A stretch of 64,000 bases of DNA, taken from the NCBI RefSeq assembly GCF_900103545.1, contig NZ_FNHH01000009.1, positions 103,882 through 167,881 on the forward strand. Direction: 5' to 3'. The DNA is from Daejeonella rubra. GTDB taxonomy: Bacteria; Bacteroidota; Bacteroidia; Sphingobacteriales; Sphingobacteriaceae. The position numbers and the translations under genes are program-made. Under the pieces are notes generated by a model that saw only the letters and a list, made by a program, of their open reading frames with translations, was not told the DNA's origin and ran no database searches. Positions 1 to 8,571 of this stretch are shown here, piece after piece; the stretch's first letter is position 1; each line of letters begins with the position of its first letter.

Positions 1-1182
1 ATGAAGAAAGCACAAGCAGCAAAACCAACTATTCAAAAACTTGGAGATAAAGTAGCTGCAATATTCGTCCCTGTTGTTGTTGGTATTTCAGTCATCACCT
101 TCTTTCTGGCCTTCTATGCATTTGATGTAAGCTTTCAAAAGTCCATGCTGAATGCAATAGCTGTACTTGTTATTTCTTGTCCCTGTGCAATGGGCTTAGC
201 CACTCCTACCGCAGTTATGGTGGGACTTGGACGAGCAGCCAAAAACGGTATCTTAATAAAAGGCGGAAATACCATTGAGGAGATCGCAAAATTAAAATTC
301 ATGGTTTTTGATAAAACCGGAACACTCACAACAGGCAATTTCAAGATCAGGGCTCTCGATTGCATTCAAATTTCTGAGAAAAAAGCTGAATCTATAATTT
401 CGGGAATTGAGGGCTATTCCAATCATCCGATAGCACGTTCATTGGTCACTGAATTAAGCCTGAAATCACCTGAAAAAATGATCTTTATCAAAGTAACAGA
501 GGAAAAAGGATTAGGGATGACAGCTACTGATTCGGAAGGAAATACCTACATGTTTGGCTCTATGCAAATACTAAATTCTGACGAAGATCCGGGCAATTAC
601 AGCTTATTCCTCAAAATGAATGATATTCTTGTTGCCAGAATAGCCATAGAAGATGAAATTAAGCCTGAAGCGGTTAATTTAATTAAGACATTGAAGAAAT
701 TGAACATAATTCCGGTTCTGTTAAGCGGTGATCAGAAAAAGAAATGTGAGGAGCTTGGGGCGGTATTGGGGATTGAAGAAATTTATGCTGAAACTATGCC
801 TCATCAAAAACTGGCGATCATTGACGAAATTAAAAAAAGAGGGAAGACCGCAATGGTAGGCGATGGAATTAATGATGCACCTGCACTTACCAGCTCAGAC
901 GTAGGCATTTCCATGAGTGATTCAAGTCATATTGCCATTCAATCGGCAGAAGTTATACTGCTTAAAAGCGATCTTTCATCAATAGATAATATGCTGAAAA
1001 TTGGGAAACACACTTTATTAACTATCAAGCAGAACCTTTTTTGGGCATTTTTCTACAATATAGTAGCAATTCCATTTGCTGCACTAGGCTTTTTGAATCC
1101 GATGGTTGGAGCATTAACAATGGCATTTTCTGATGTAATTGTTATTGGAAATTCAATCCGCTTAAAAACAAAATCACTATAA
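1..1182 (+). CDS. copA: Cu+-type P1B ATPase, C-terminal part (5' end outside window)
   Basis: This is the C-terminal part of a heavy-metal P-type ATPase that exports metal across the inner membrane using ATP. The reading frame is open from base 1, so the first Met is almost certainly internal; the metal-binding domain and first helices lie upstream. Visible landmarks are the CPC metal site in a membrane helix (residues 60-62), the phosphorylation motif DKTGT (Asp104), the P1B-specific HP dipeptide (His142-Pro143) and the hinge GDGIND (287-292). Two C-terminal helices carry a YN pair (FFYNIVAIP) and the segment MAFSD. CPCAMGLATP plus YN fits the Cu+/Ag+ subgroup, which is an inference; Cd/Zn specificity is less likely. 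It ends 22 bp before rnhA. I see no metal regulator in the visible part. Confidence 0.9.
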   Translation: MKKAQAAKPTIQKLGDKVAAIFVPVVVGISVITFFLAFYAFDVSFQKSMLNAIAVLVISCPCAMGLATPTAVMVGLGRAAKNGILIKGGNTIEEIAKLKFMVFDKTGTLTTGNFKIRALDCIQISEKKAESIISGIEGYSNHPIARSLVTELSLKSPEKMIFIKVTEEKGLGMTATDSEGNTYMFGSMQILNSDEDPGNYSLFLKMNDILVARIAIEDEIKPEAVNLIKTLKKLNIIPVLLSGDQKKKCEELGAVLGIEEIYAETMPHQKLAIIDEIKKRGKTAMVGDGINDAPALTSSDVGISMSDSSHIAIQSAEVILLKSDLSSIDNMLKIGKHTLLTIKQNLFWAFFYNIVAIPFAALGFLNPMVGALTMAFSDVIVIGNSIRLKTKSL

Positions 1183-1204
1183 TTGCCCAATAAAGCGTGA
1201 TTTA

Positions 1205-1672
1205 ATGATTGAGATATATACAGATGGAGCATCAAGTGGAAATCCGGGTCCGGGTGGGTATGGTGTAATACTCCGATCTGGCAAACATTACAAAGAACTT
1301 TCTGAAGGTTACCGGAAAACAACCAATAACCGCATGGAATTACTTGCAGTGATCAGCGGATTAGAAAGTATAAAAAAAACAGGTCAGGAGATTATGGTTT
1401 ATTCAGACTCGAAGTACATCATTGATTCTGTTGAGAAGAAATGGGTATTTAACTGGGTAAAGACCGGATTCAAGGATAAGAAAAATAAAGATCTCTGGCT
1501 TAGGTTCCTTGCCGTTTACAAATTACATCATATAAAATTTACCTGGGTAAAAGGACATAATGGCCATCCTGAAAATGAAAGATGCGATGAATTGGCTGTA
1601 CAAGCATCGCAACAAAGAAATTTGTTAACTGATACTTTTTTTGAGAAGGAAGAGCTTAAATTAAATATTTAA
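1205..1672 (+). CDS. rnhA: Ribonuclease HI
   Basis: Cleaves the RNA strand of RNA-DNA hybrids, removing primers and R-loops in the cytoplasm. At 155 aa it matches bacterial RNase HI. The four acidic catalytic positions are present: Asp7 in YTDGASSGNPGPGG, Glu45 in NNRMELLA, Asp68 in YSDSKYI and Asp128 in NERCDELA. The basic handle (KKWVFNWVKTGFKDKKNKDLW) is also present. The ATG at 1205 begins directly with the first beta strand, so no alternative start is needed. Its stop overlaps the convergent fbp stop by 4 bp, leaving no room for a terminator between them. It may be co-transcribed with the preceding ATPase, given the 22-bp gap. Confidence 0.96.
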   Translation: MIEIYTDGASSGNPGPGGYGVILRSGKHYKELSEGYRKTTNNRMELLAVISGLESIKKTGQEIMVYSDSKYIIDSVEKKWVFNWVKTGFKDKKNKDLWLRFLAVYKLHHIKFTWVKGHNGHPENERCDELAVQASQQRNLLTDTFFEKEELKLNI

Positions 1673-2739
1673 TCAATACCCCCTACAACACCTAATCTTT
1701 CGAGTTTCGTATCAATTTTTTCTTCATAAAGCAGTGGTGAATACTCACTCATTAATGACTCAACCTTAAGAACCATATTTTCAGATCCTATAAAAATTGC
1801 AGATCTCTGATGTAATGAAGTCACGTCTTTTTCAAGTATTCTTGAATAACCATCGGTGGCACGTCCTCCAGCCTGCTCAATTATGAATGCCATTGGATTG
1901 CATTCATAAACAAGCCGAAGTTTACCATTAGGAGCACTTGAAGTAGTTGGATAAATAAAGATCCCTCCTTTTATCATGTTTCTATGTATATCTGCTACCA
2001 TAGAACCTATGTAGCGGGAAGTATAAGGCCTTAATGTATCAGTATCCTCAACCTGACAATATTTCAAATATTTTTTCACTCCTTCAGGAAAATGAACATA
2101 ATTTCCTTCGTTGATCGAATAGATAGTACCATCCTCCGGAATTTTCATTTTTGGATGCGAAAGACAAAATTCACCGATCGATGGATCCAGAGTAAAGCCA
2201 TTGACTCCTTTTCCGGTTGTATAGACAAGCATAGTTGAAGAACCGTAAATAACATAGCCTGCCGCAACCTGTTCTGTACCATTTTGCAAAACATCCGCGA
2301 GAGTTGCTTTGCCATCAACGGATTTACGCCTGTAGATTGAAAAAATGGTTCCAACAGCCACATTAACATCAATATTTGATGAGCCATCAAGCGGATCAAT
2401 AGCTACAATATATTTGGCATTCTTTGAAACCTCTCCATCGATATAAACAAATTCATCATTCTCCTCAGAGGCTACTATACAACACTCTCCACCACTTTTC
2501 AAAGCTGATATAAACTGCTCATTTGCAAATACATCCAGCTTTTTCTGACATTCTCCCTGTATATTTATTGTACCGGCATCACCGAGAATATCCATAAGGC
2601 CGGCCTTATTAACTTCACGATTTACAATTTTTGAGGCAATTCCAATATCCCGAAGAAGACGGGATAATTCGCCCTTGGCATATGGAAAATCATTTTGCTT
2701 TTCAATAATAAATTGTCCTAATGTTAAAACTCCCTGCAT
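1669..2739 (-). CDS. fbp: Fructose-1,6-bisphosphatase class I
   Basis: Hydrolyses fructose-1,6-bisphosphate to fructose-6-phosphate, the irreversible gluconeogenic step. The 356-aa length and the metal-binding motif DPLDGSSNID (about residues 116-125) identify class I FBPase. GGECCIVASEEND supplies upstream acidic ligands, and the C-terminal half holds the substrate-binding segment NGKLRLVYECNPMAFIIEQAGG. It is the last gene of a tight minus-strand group (VOC protein, trmN6, metallophosphoesterase, fbp) and lies 21 bp after the phosphoesterase gene, so co-transcription is likely. Gluconeogenesis is a cytoplasmic role known for the family; the operon grouping itself has no obvious metabolic logic. 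Confidence 0.96.
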   Translation of the reverse strand: MQGVLTLGQFIIEKQNDFPYAKGELSRLLRDIGIASKIVNREVNKAGLMDILGDAGTINIQGECQKKLDVFANEQFISALKSGGECCIVASEENDEFVYIDGEVSKNAKYIVAIDPLDGSSNIDVNVAVGTIFSIYRRKSVDGKATLADVLQNGTEQVAAGYVIYGSSTMLVYTTGKGVNGFTLDPSIGEFCLSHPKMKIPEDGTIYSINEGNYVHFPEGVKKYLKYCQVEDTDTLRPYTSRYIGSMVADIHRNMIKGGIFIYPTTSSAPNGKLRLVYECNPMAFIIEQAGGRATDGYSRILEKDVTSLHQRSAIFIGSENMVLKVESLMSEYSPLLYEEKIDTKLERLGVVGGID

Positions 2740-2760
2740 ATACTTAGTGTATTTTGTACG

Positions 2761-3255
2761 TTATCTAATTGCCAATTCTACTACCTCTAAGGTATGAATT
2801 TTTTCTTCAGAAATGCAAAACCGAAGCAATGTGCGCACTTTATGCCAACCATGCTTTCCGGCAGCTCCTGGATTTAAGTGTAAACAATTCAATTTTTTAT
2901 CATACATAACTTTTAATATATGAGAATGTCCGGAGATAAATAAACCAGGAGGATTGCTGTAAATTTCCTCCCTGATCCGGGGATCATATTTTCCGGGGAA
3001 GCCTCCAATATGGGTCATCAGAACAGTAGTTTCTTCACAAACAAATCTGATTTTTTCGGGATAAACTGAGCGGATATCCTTTCCATCTATATTACCATAA
3101 ACTCCTCGCAGTGGTTTAAATGAGTTTAACTTATCTGCAAGCTCAAGAGTTCCGAAATCCCCTGCATGCCATATCTCATCACAGTGATCAAAATGTTTAA
3201 AAACTGCATCATCAAGATAACCATGGGTATCTGATATCAACCCTATCCTCATCAT
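2761..3255 (-). CDS. YfcE/MJ0936-type metallophosphodiesterase
   Basis: A 164-aa calcineurin-like phosphoesterase of the short MJ0936/YfcE type, which hydrolyses phosphodiesters with two metal ions; the physiological substrate is unknown. The motifs are in order: DTH in ISDTHGYLD, GDF in HAGDFGTLE, GNID (the GNHD/E equivalent), and H-x39-GHSH near residue 112 (FISGHSHILK). The frame starts with two Met codons; either could serve. It lies 13 bp downstream of trmN6 and 21 bp upstream of fbp, within one minus-strand unit. The protein lacks a signal peptide, so it is probably cytoplasmic. Confidence 0.9.
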   Translation of the reverse strand: MMRIGLISDTHGYLDDAVFKHFDHCDEIWHAGDFGTLELADKLNSFKPLRGVYGNIDGKDIRSVYPEKIRFVCEETTVLMTHIGGFPGKYDPRIREEIYSNPPGLFISGHSHILKVMYDKKLNCLHLNPGAAGKHGWHKVRTLLRFCISEEKIHTLEVVELAIR

Positions 3256-3268
3256 AAATCAATTCGTA

Positions 3269-3982
3269 TTAAAAAATTGTTAAAAAATCCTTTAACAGAG
3301 TTCGGTATTCTGAGGTATAAATACCAGCCTTCTCATAGATAACAAATTTATTTTTAATTGGTTCTGAAATTCCAAAACCAATTGCTAATATTTTTCTGTG
3401 AGGGCTTGATTCTGAAAAAGAATGGATCATAATTTCTCTCTTCACTTTTAATTTGGGGATTGAAACAATTAATTTTTTAACTAATTCGGAAGTTTCTATC
3501 GGCAAAATGATAAATAAAAGCCCTTTATCGCTTAACTTATTGGCTGATTCTTTAAGCAAATTTTCAAAAAAAGACTTATTAGTATGCCTGGCTATTCCCT
3601 TAGCCGGATCTTCAGACCTTAATGAATTTATAAAGAATGGCGGATTTGAAACAATCAGATCATACTGACCATTATAGTTCAAAAAATATTCTTCGATCGA
3701 GATATGAAATAAGCGGCTCCTTTTTGAAAATGGGGATCCAAAAAAATTACTTTCAGCTGTTTTTGCAGCCTTATCATCTATTTCAACAGCATCAATTAAA
3801 GCCAAAGGAAATCTTTGAGCAAGCATTAGCGCAATCAGCCCTGTTCCTGTTCCAACGTCTAGTATTTGAGCTGGAGCATCTGAATCAACCAGCGCAGCAA
3901 GAAGAACACCATCAGTATTGACTTTCATGGCGCAATCAGTTTGATCAATACTGAACTGCTTAAATTGAAAAATGCTTGCCAT
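3269..3982 (-). CDS. trmN6: tRNA1(Val) (adenine37-N6)-methyltransferase
   Basis: A class I SAM-dependent methyltransferase of the YfiC/TrmN6 family, which methylates N6 of adenine 37 in tRNA-Val in E. coli. The 237-aa protein shows the SAM-binding loop LDVGTGTGLIALMLAQR (about 40-56) and the N6-adenine catalytic motif NPPF in IVSNPPFFINS. The N-terminal segment FKQFSIDQTDCAMKVNTDGVLL is characteristic of this family. Its ATG overlaps the stop of the upstream VOC gene as TAATG, which implies translational coupling. The substrate assignment rests on family knowledge. Confidence 0.9.
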   Translation of the reverse strand: MASIFQFKQFSIDQTDCAMKVNTDGVLLAALVDSDAPAQILDVGTGTGLIALMLAQRFPLALIDAVEIDDKAAKTAESNFFGSPFSKRSRLFHISIEEYFLNYNGQYDLIVSNPPFFINSLRSEDPAKGIARHTNKSFFENLLKESANKLSDKGLLFIILPIETSELVKKLIVSIPKLKVKREIMIHSFSESSPHRKILAIGFGISEPIKNKFVIYEKAGIYTSEYRTLLKDFLTIF

Positions 3983-4377
3983 TAGCTTTCATAGAGCTCT
4001 ATCGGAAGTCCGTCAGGATCGGTAAAAAAAACAAACCTTTTCCCGCTGAATTCGTCAACTCTGATATCTTCTGTAGTTATTCCATTTTTATTTAGTTCTG
4101 CAACAGATGACGACAAATCTTTCACTTCAAAAGCAATATGCCTTAATCCTGTTGCTTCAGGGCGAGATAACCTTTCCGGAGGTTCAGGGAATGAAAATAA
4201 TTCGATCTGATACTCCCCGTTAACTGCAAGATCAAGCTTATATGAATCACGTTCAGCTCTATAAACCTCCTGTAAAATCTTTAAACCAAGAATCTCAGTG
4301 TAAAAATATTTTGACAATGTGTAATCAGAACAAATTATTGCCAGATGATGTACACGCTTCAAGTCTAACTCACCCAT
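3982..4377 (-). CDS. VOC-family protein (glyoxalase-like, YaeR/SMU1112c type)
   Basis: A 131-aa single-domain vicinal-oxygen-chelate protein. Two beta-alpha-beta-beta-beta modules are visible, beginning at VHHLAIICSDYTLSKYFYTE and at GLRHIAFEVKDLSSSV. Candidate metal ligands are the His of HHLAI, the Glu in QIELFSF, the His of LRHIAFEV and the Glu in LPIELYES. The sequence resembles the SMU1112c/YaeR group, sometimes annotated as lactoylglutathione lyase, but that activity is not demonstrated for the group. It is the promoter-proximal gene of the minus-strand unit with trmN6, and the 547-bp region upstream separates it divergently from glnN. Confidence 0.85.
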   Translation of the reverse strand: MGELDLKRVHHLAIICSDYTLSKYFYTEILGLKILQEVYRAERDSYKLDLAVNGEYQIELFSFPEPPERLSRPEATGLRHIAFEVKDLSSSVAELNKNGITTEDIRVDEFSGKRFVFFTDPDGLPIELYES

Positions 4378-4924
4378 TTTCCATGTTTCTTATTAATACC
4401 TGTTGTATTGGGCTTTAGATTCTGAAATAAAGCAACGACAAATAAGATCATCAACTTTATGTTCTCCCTGAGAAACTCTGTCTATTAATTAATGTCTGTA
4501 TTTAATATAACTAACATTTTAACAAGGCCCTTCCAGAAGCTCAGCCAGAAAGAAGCTATAACTCATGCCAATTAGTTCATGATCGAACTTCTCAAAAATA
4601 GAAAATACCCTGATATTTCTATTATATATAGGGTACAATATTCCTGATTATACTTCAATATGTACAAAACCAATTTTAGTCCAGTAGATTATACCGGGTG
4701 AATTCAAAATATGAAACATGTCGGGAAAATTTCAAATACAATAAACCAATCTGACAAAAAATCAATCGAAAATTAAAATTATTCGTCAATAATCGAAAAT
4801 CGAGGCCAATATTTCATCAAAAGACATTAATTTTAAATTATTTCAATCTTTTTTTGATTTTTTTATTGATTTTTAGGTCAAAACGATTATTTTTATCAAA
4901 ATTTAATTAAAACCAAGCCAAACA
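4378..4924. other. 547-bp divergent intergenic region upstream of glnN
   Basis: No coding frame of convincing length or composition occurs here. The region is very AT-rich. An inverted repeat TACCCT (4606-4611) and AGGGTA (4630-4635) flanks an AT-rich core and could form a hairpin or bind a dimeric regulator. The stretch 4845-4880 is rich in T-runs separated by GATTTTT and ATTGATTTTT. I find no TAnnTTTG element close to the glnN start, unlike many other genes in this window. It probably holds promoters for glnN and the divergent VOC gene, perhaps with nitrogen control; that is inference. Confidence 0.5.
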
Positions 4925-7099
4925 ATGTCATCTTTAAGATTTCAAGCACTAAATGCAGTACTATCAAGGACAATTCCTGAAGTAAAAATGCCTTCATCAA
5001 AACTTTCTGATTTTTATGGATGTAATGTCTTCGATCAGAAGAAAATGAAAGATAGTTTATCTAAAGAAGCTTATAATAGTATTGTTGAATCAATCAATTC
5101 GGGAACTCAAATTGACAGAGGTATTTCGGAGCAAGTTGCTTCTTCCATGAAATCATGGGCTATGTCTATGGGAGCTTCTCATTACACTCACTGGTTTCAG
5201 CCATTAACAGGAACTACTGCAGAAAAGCATGATTCCTTTTTTGAGCCCGGTTCTGATGGCCAGGGATTAGAGAAATTTTCTGGCGAAGCTTTATCTCAGC
5301 AGGAACCAGATGCTTCCAGTTTTCCAAATGGAGGAATAAGAAGCACCTTTGAAGCCCGGGGTTATACTGCCTGGGACGCATCATCTCCAGCATTTATCAT
5401 TGGTTCTACTTTATGTATACCTACTGTATTTGTTTCCTATACTGGAGAAGCTTTGGATTATAAAGCTCCATTATTGAAAGCAATTGGCTTAATGGATAAA
5501 GCAGCTGTTGCTGTGGCACAGTACTTTGACAAGAGCATAGAAAAGATAAATAGTTCATTGGGTATTGAACAGGAATATTTTCTTGTTGATCTTGCCTTAT
5601 TTAATGCAAGACCTGACCTTTACCTAACTGGAAGAGCACTTTTCGGACACATGTCTGCAAAGAATCAGCAGTTAGATGATCATTATTTTGGTTCAATTCC
5701 TGAGCGTGTCCTTGCATATATGCAGGATTTTGAGACTGAATCAATTAAATTAGGAATTCCTCTGAAAACTCGTCATAATGAAGTTGCACCATCTCAATTT
5801 GAGTGTGCACCATTGTATGAGGAAATGAACCTGGCTATTGACCACAATTCCTTATTAATGGATCTGATGGACAAAGTTGCCCGCAGGCATAATTTCAAGG
5901 TTCTTTTACATGAAAAACCATATGCAGGAATCAATGGATCCGGTAAACACAATAACTGGTCACTGATTACCAATACAGGCAAAAACCTGCTTTCTCCCGG
6001 GAAGACTCCAAAAAACAATCTGATGTTCCTTACGTTCTTTGTAAATACGATCAGAGCTGTTTTCGAATATTCAGATCTGTTGAGAGCATCTATTGCATCT
6101 GTTAATAATGACCACCGTTTAGGTGCTAATGAGGCTCCACCGGCAATCATTTCAATGTTCCTTGGCAGTCAGCTGAATGACCTGTTAGACGAAATTGAAT
6201 CATCACGAGTAACCAACAAGATGAAACAGGAACCGTCATTATGGACTAACATTCCTAAGATTCCACAAATATTATTGGATAATACAGATCGTAACCGTAC
6301 TTCACCTTTGGCTTTTACAGGTAATAAATTTGAATTGCGTGCTGTTGGTTCTTCAGCTAACTCAGCCAATCCAATGACCATCCTGAACACGATCGTTGCA
6401 GATCAGTTGAATAAATTCAAAGCGGAAGTTGATAAACTGATCAAAAAGGGCGACAAAAAAGATGTTGCTATCATGACTGTGATCAAACGTTATATCAAAG
6501 AATCTAAAGCCATTCGTTTTGAAGGAAATGGTTATAGCGATGAATGGGCTGAAGAAGCTAAAAAGAGAGGCTTATCAAATATCAAAACCACTCCGAAAGC
6601 ACTTGATGTTTTACTTGATCCTAAAACGGACAAATTATTTGAAGATACAGGTGTGTTCAGTAAACGCGAATCACATGCCCGTCATGAAATTCTTTTGGAA
6701 AGTTACTTCAAGAAACTTCAGATTGAAGCAAGAGTTATGGGTGACCTGGTTGATAACGTGATCATTCCAACCGCCATTAATTATCAAACAACCCTTATCG
6801 ATAACGTAAAGGGATTGAAAGATCTTGGTTTAGGTGAAGATACCTATGCAGCTCAGCTTGATATCATCAAGAAAATTTCAGGACATGTTAACTTTATCAG
6901 AACGGCAAACCTTGAAATGGTTAATGAACGTAAAAAGGCTAACAACATTGAAGACATCAGAGATAAATCAATTGCGTATGATGAGAAAGTTAAATCATAC
7001 TTTGATCCTATCCGTTATCATGTTGACAAACTTGAGCAATTAGTGGATGACTCAAAATGGCCTCTGCCGAAATTCAGAGAATTATTGTTCCTCAAATAG
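4925..7099 (+). CDS. glnN: Glutamine synthetase type III
   Basis: Condenses glutamate and ammonia to glutamine with ATP. The 724-aa length is typical of type III (GlnN), which forms large dodecamers and is the common form in Bacteroidota. Landmarks are the N-terminal SKLSDFYGCNVFD region, HYTHWFQPLTGTTAEKHDSF (about 90-110), the glutamate-binding LGIEQEYFLVD, EVAPSQFECAP, and AGINGSGKHNNWSL (about 335). The long helical C-terminal region (about 590-724) is a type III feature. The ATG at 4925 gives the conserved N-terminus. A 547-bp leader precedes it and a UUCG hairpin follows it, so it is probably monocistronic. Confidence 0.97.
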   Translation: MSSLRFQALNAVLSRTIPEVKMPSSKLSDFYGCNVFDQKKMKDSLSKEAYNSIVESINSGTQIDRGISEQVASSMKSWAMSMGASHYTHWFQPLTGTTAEKHDSFFEPGSDGQGLEKFSGEALSQQEPDASSFPNGGIRSTFEARGYTAWDASSPAFIIGSTLCIPTVFVSYTGEALDYKAPLLKAIGLMDKAAVAVAQYFDKSIEKINSSLGIEQEYFLVDLALFNARPDLYLTGRALFGHMSAKNQQLDDHYFGSIPERVLAYMQDFETESIKLGIPLKTRHNEVAPSQFECAPLYEEMNLAIDHNSLLMDLMDKVARRHNFKVLLHEKPYAGINGSGKHNNWSLITNTGKNLLSPGKTPKNNLMFLTFFVNTIRAVFEYSDLLRASIASVNNDHRLGANEAPPAIISMFLGSQLNDLLDEIESSRVTNKMKQEPSLWTNIPKIPQILLDNTDRNRTSPLAFTGNKFELRAVGSSANSANPMTILNTIVADQLNKFKAEVDKLIKKGDKKDVAIMTVIKRYIKESKAIRFEGNGYSDEWAEEAKKRGLSNIKTTPKALDVLLDPKTDKLFEDTGVFSKRESHARHEILLESYFKKLQIEARVMGDLVDNVIIPTAINYQTTLIDNVKGLKDLGLGEDTYAAQLDIIKKISGHVNFIRTANLEMVNERKKANNIEDIRDKSIAYDEKVKSYFDPIRYHVDKLEQLVDDSKWPLPKFRELLFLK

Positions 7100-7136
7100 T
7101 ACTGAGTATTGAGTACAGAGTATTGAGATATGAGAC

Positions 7137-7164
7137 ACAAAGTTCTGCTTCGGCGGAACTTTGT
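7137..7164 (+). terminator. UUCG-capped hairpin after glnN
   Basis: A 12-bp stem (7137-7148 with 7153-7164, containing one T-G wobble on this strand) is capped by the very stable tetraloop TTCG at 7149-7152. It lies 37 bp after the glnN stop and is followed by TGTTTAT rather than a clean T-run. It probably ends glnN transcription, or protects the 3' end of the mRNA. Confidence 0.6.
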
Positions 7165-7182
7165 TGTTTATAGCCAAATAAA

Positions 7183-7266
7183 CATATCTATAATCCCACA
7201 TCTCATATCTATAATCTCACATCTCATATCTATAATCTCACATCTCATATCTCACATCTCATTTCT
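7183..7266. repeat. 21-bp tandem repeat array upstream of purM
   Basis: Three consecutive 21-bp copies of CATATCTATAATCYCACATCT occupy 7183-7203, 7204-7224 and 7225-7245. A shortened copy follows (CATATCTCACATCT, 7246-7259), then a degenerate tail to 7266. The opposite-orientation decamer AGATATGAGA occurs at 7126-7135, before the hairpin at 7137-7164, and can pair with TCTCATATCT inside the array (for example 7201-7210). A separate direct repeat GAGTATTGAG occurs at 7104-7113 and 7118-7127. The array lies in frame with purM but upstream of its likely start, so it is probably non-coding. Confidence 0.9.
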
Positions 7267-7272
7267 AAGTAC

Positions 7273-7280
7273 TATTTTTG
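7273..7280 (+). promoter_or_regulatory. -7 element TAnnTTTG for purM
   Basis: TATTTTTG matches the Bacteroidota -7 consensus TAnnTTTG exactly. It ends only 5 nt before the purM ATG at 7286, so transcription would begin at or next to the start codon. No -33 TTG at the usual spacing was recognised. Confidence 0.55.
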
Positions 7281-7285
7281 CACCA

Positions 7286-8479
7286 ATGTCAGACCTCAAA
7301 TACAACCAGCGCGGCGTTTCAGCTGATAAAGAAGATGTGCATAATGCCATCAAAAACATAGATAAAGGAATTTTTCCAAAAGCCTTTTGCAAGATCATAC
7401 CTGATATTTTAGGATCTGATAATGCCTATTGTAATATCATGCATGCAGATGGTGCAGGCACAAAATCATCCTTAGCCTATATTTACTGGAAAGAAACTGG
7501 TGATATTTCAGTTTGGAAAGGAATTGCCCAGGATGCCATCATTATGAATCTTGACGATCTGCTTTGCGTAGGCGCTACTGATAATATATTGCTTTCATCC
7601 ACTATTGGTCGCAATAAAAACCTGGTAACGGGTGAAGTAATTGCTGAACTGATCAATGGTACAGAAGAAATTCTTGGTGAATTGCGTGACCTTGGAATTG
7701 GGATCTATTCTACCGGTGGTGAAACAGCCGATGTTGGAGATATTGTCAGGACCATTATAGTAGATTCTACTGTAACATGCAGAATGAAACGTTCAGATAT
7801 AATATCCAATGATCAAATTCGTCAAGGGGATGTTATTGTTGGTCTTTCATCTTATGGAAAAGCAAGCTATGAAAAGGAATACAATGGAGGAATGGGTTCA
7901 AACGGACTAACTTCTGCCAGACACGATGTTTTCCATAAATATATTGCAGAAAAGTATCCTGAAAGTTATGATCCGGCAGTGCCATATGAATTATTATTTT
8001 CCGGTAATAAAAGGTTAACTGACAATATCAGTATTCCGGCGACAGAATTTAATGAGGCTCTTGAAATTACTGCAGGAAAGCTAGTTCTCTCACCCACTCG
8101 CACTTATGCTCCAATAATTAAAAAGATCCTGGATAAACACCGTTCAAACATTCACGGCATGGTTCACTGCAGTGGTGGTGCGCAAACGAAAGTTCTTCAT
8201 TTTATTGACAAGCTTCATATCATAAAAGACAATATGATGCCGGTACCACCCCTATTCAGCCTTATACAGGAACAATCCAATACAGACTGGAGAGAAATGT
8301 ATAAAGTATTCAACATGGGTCACAGAATGGAGTTTTATGTGCCAGAGGAAATAGCGCAATCGATAATTGATATTTCAAGAGAATTCAATGTTGATGCGCA
8401 GATAATCGGACATGTGGAAGATTCAGAAACTAAACAGGTCACAATACGCTCTCCATACGGTGAATTTATATATCATTAA
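7286..8479 (+). CDS. purM: Phosphoribosylformylglycinamidine cyclo-ligase (AIR synthase)
   Basis: Closes the imidazole ring in purine synthesis (FGAM + ATP to AIR). The 397-aa protein shows PurM features: the N-terminal YNQRGVSADKEDV, the ADGAGTKSSLAYIYW substrate segment, the NLDDLLCVGATDN metal/ATP region and the STGGETADVGDI loop. The C-terminal domain has HGMVHCSGGAQTKVLHF and the terminal VYNMGHRME-like segment VFNMGHRMEFYVP. The frame is open upstream to 7130, but that extension would translate the 21-bp repeat array, so I choose the ATG at 7286. The protein is longer than the roughly 345-aa enterobacterial PurM, consistent with the Bacteroidota form. No other pur genes are nearby. Confidence 0.92.
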   Translation: MSDLKYNQRGVSADKEDVHNAIKNIDKGIFPKAFCKIIPDILGSDNAYCNIMHADGAGTKSSLAYIYWKETGDISVWKGIAQDAIIMNLDDLLCVGATDNILLSSTIGRNKNLVTGEVIAELINGTEEILGELRDLGIGIYSTGGETADVGDIVRTIIVDSTVTCRMKRSDIISNDQIRQGDVIVGLSSYGKASYEKEYNGGMGSNGLTSARHDVFHKYIAEKYPESYDPAVPYELLFSGNKRLTDNISIPATEFNEALEITAGKLVLSPTRTYAPIIKKILDKHRSNIHGMVHCSGGAQTKVLHFIDKLHIIKDNMMPVPPLFSLIQEQSNTDWREMYKVFNMGHRMEFYVPEEIAQSIIDISREFNVDAQIIGHVEDSETKQVTIRSPYGEFIYH

Positions 8480-8494
8480 AATTTATTCCTATAT

Positions 8495-8530
8495 AAGAAA
8501 GCCTTTTTGATTTTTCAAAAAGGCTTTCTT
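8495..8530. terminator. Bidirectional terminator between purM and S46 peptidase gene
   Basis: A perfect 16-bp inverted repeat (8495-8510 with 8515-8530) surrounds a TTTT loop. The stem ends in AAGAAAG/CTTTCTT, so U-rich flanks exist on both strands. It lies between convergent genes and probably terminates both. Confidence 0.85.
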
Positions 8531-8571
8531 CGTTTAATTATATCTCACCTGATCTACCAGGAAATTAAAAT

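Noticed and set aside
7130..7285. Upstream extension of the purM frame through the repeat array
   Set aside because: It would translate the 21-bp repeats as a HLISIIS-like tract, lies before the -7 element at 7273 and is not part of known PurM sequences.
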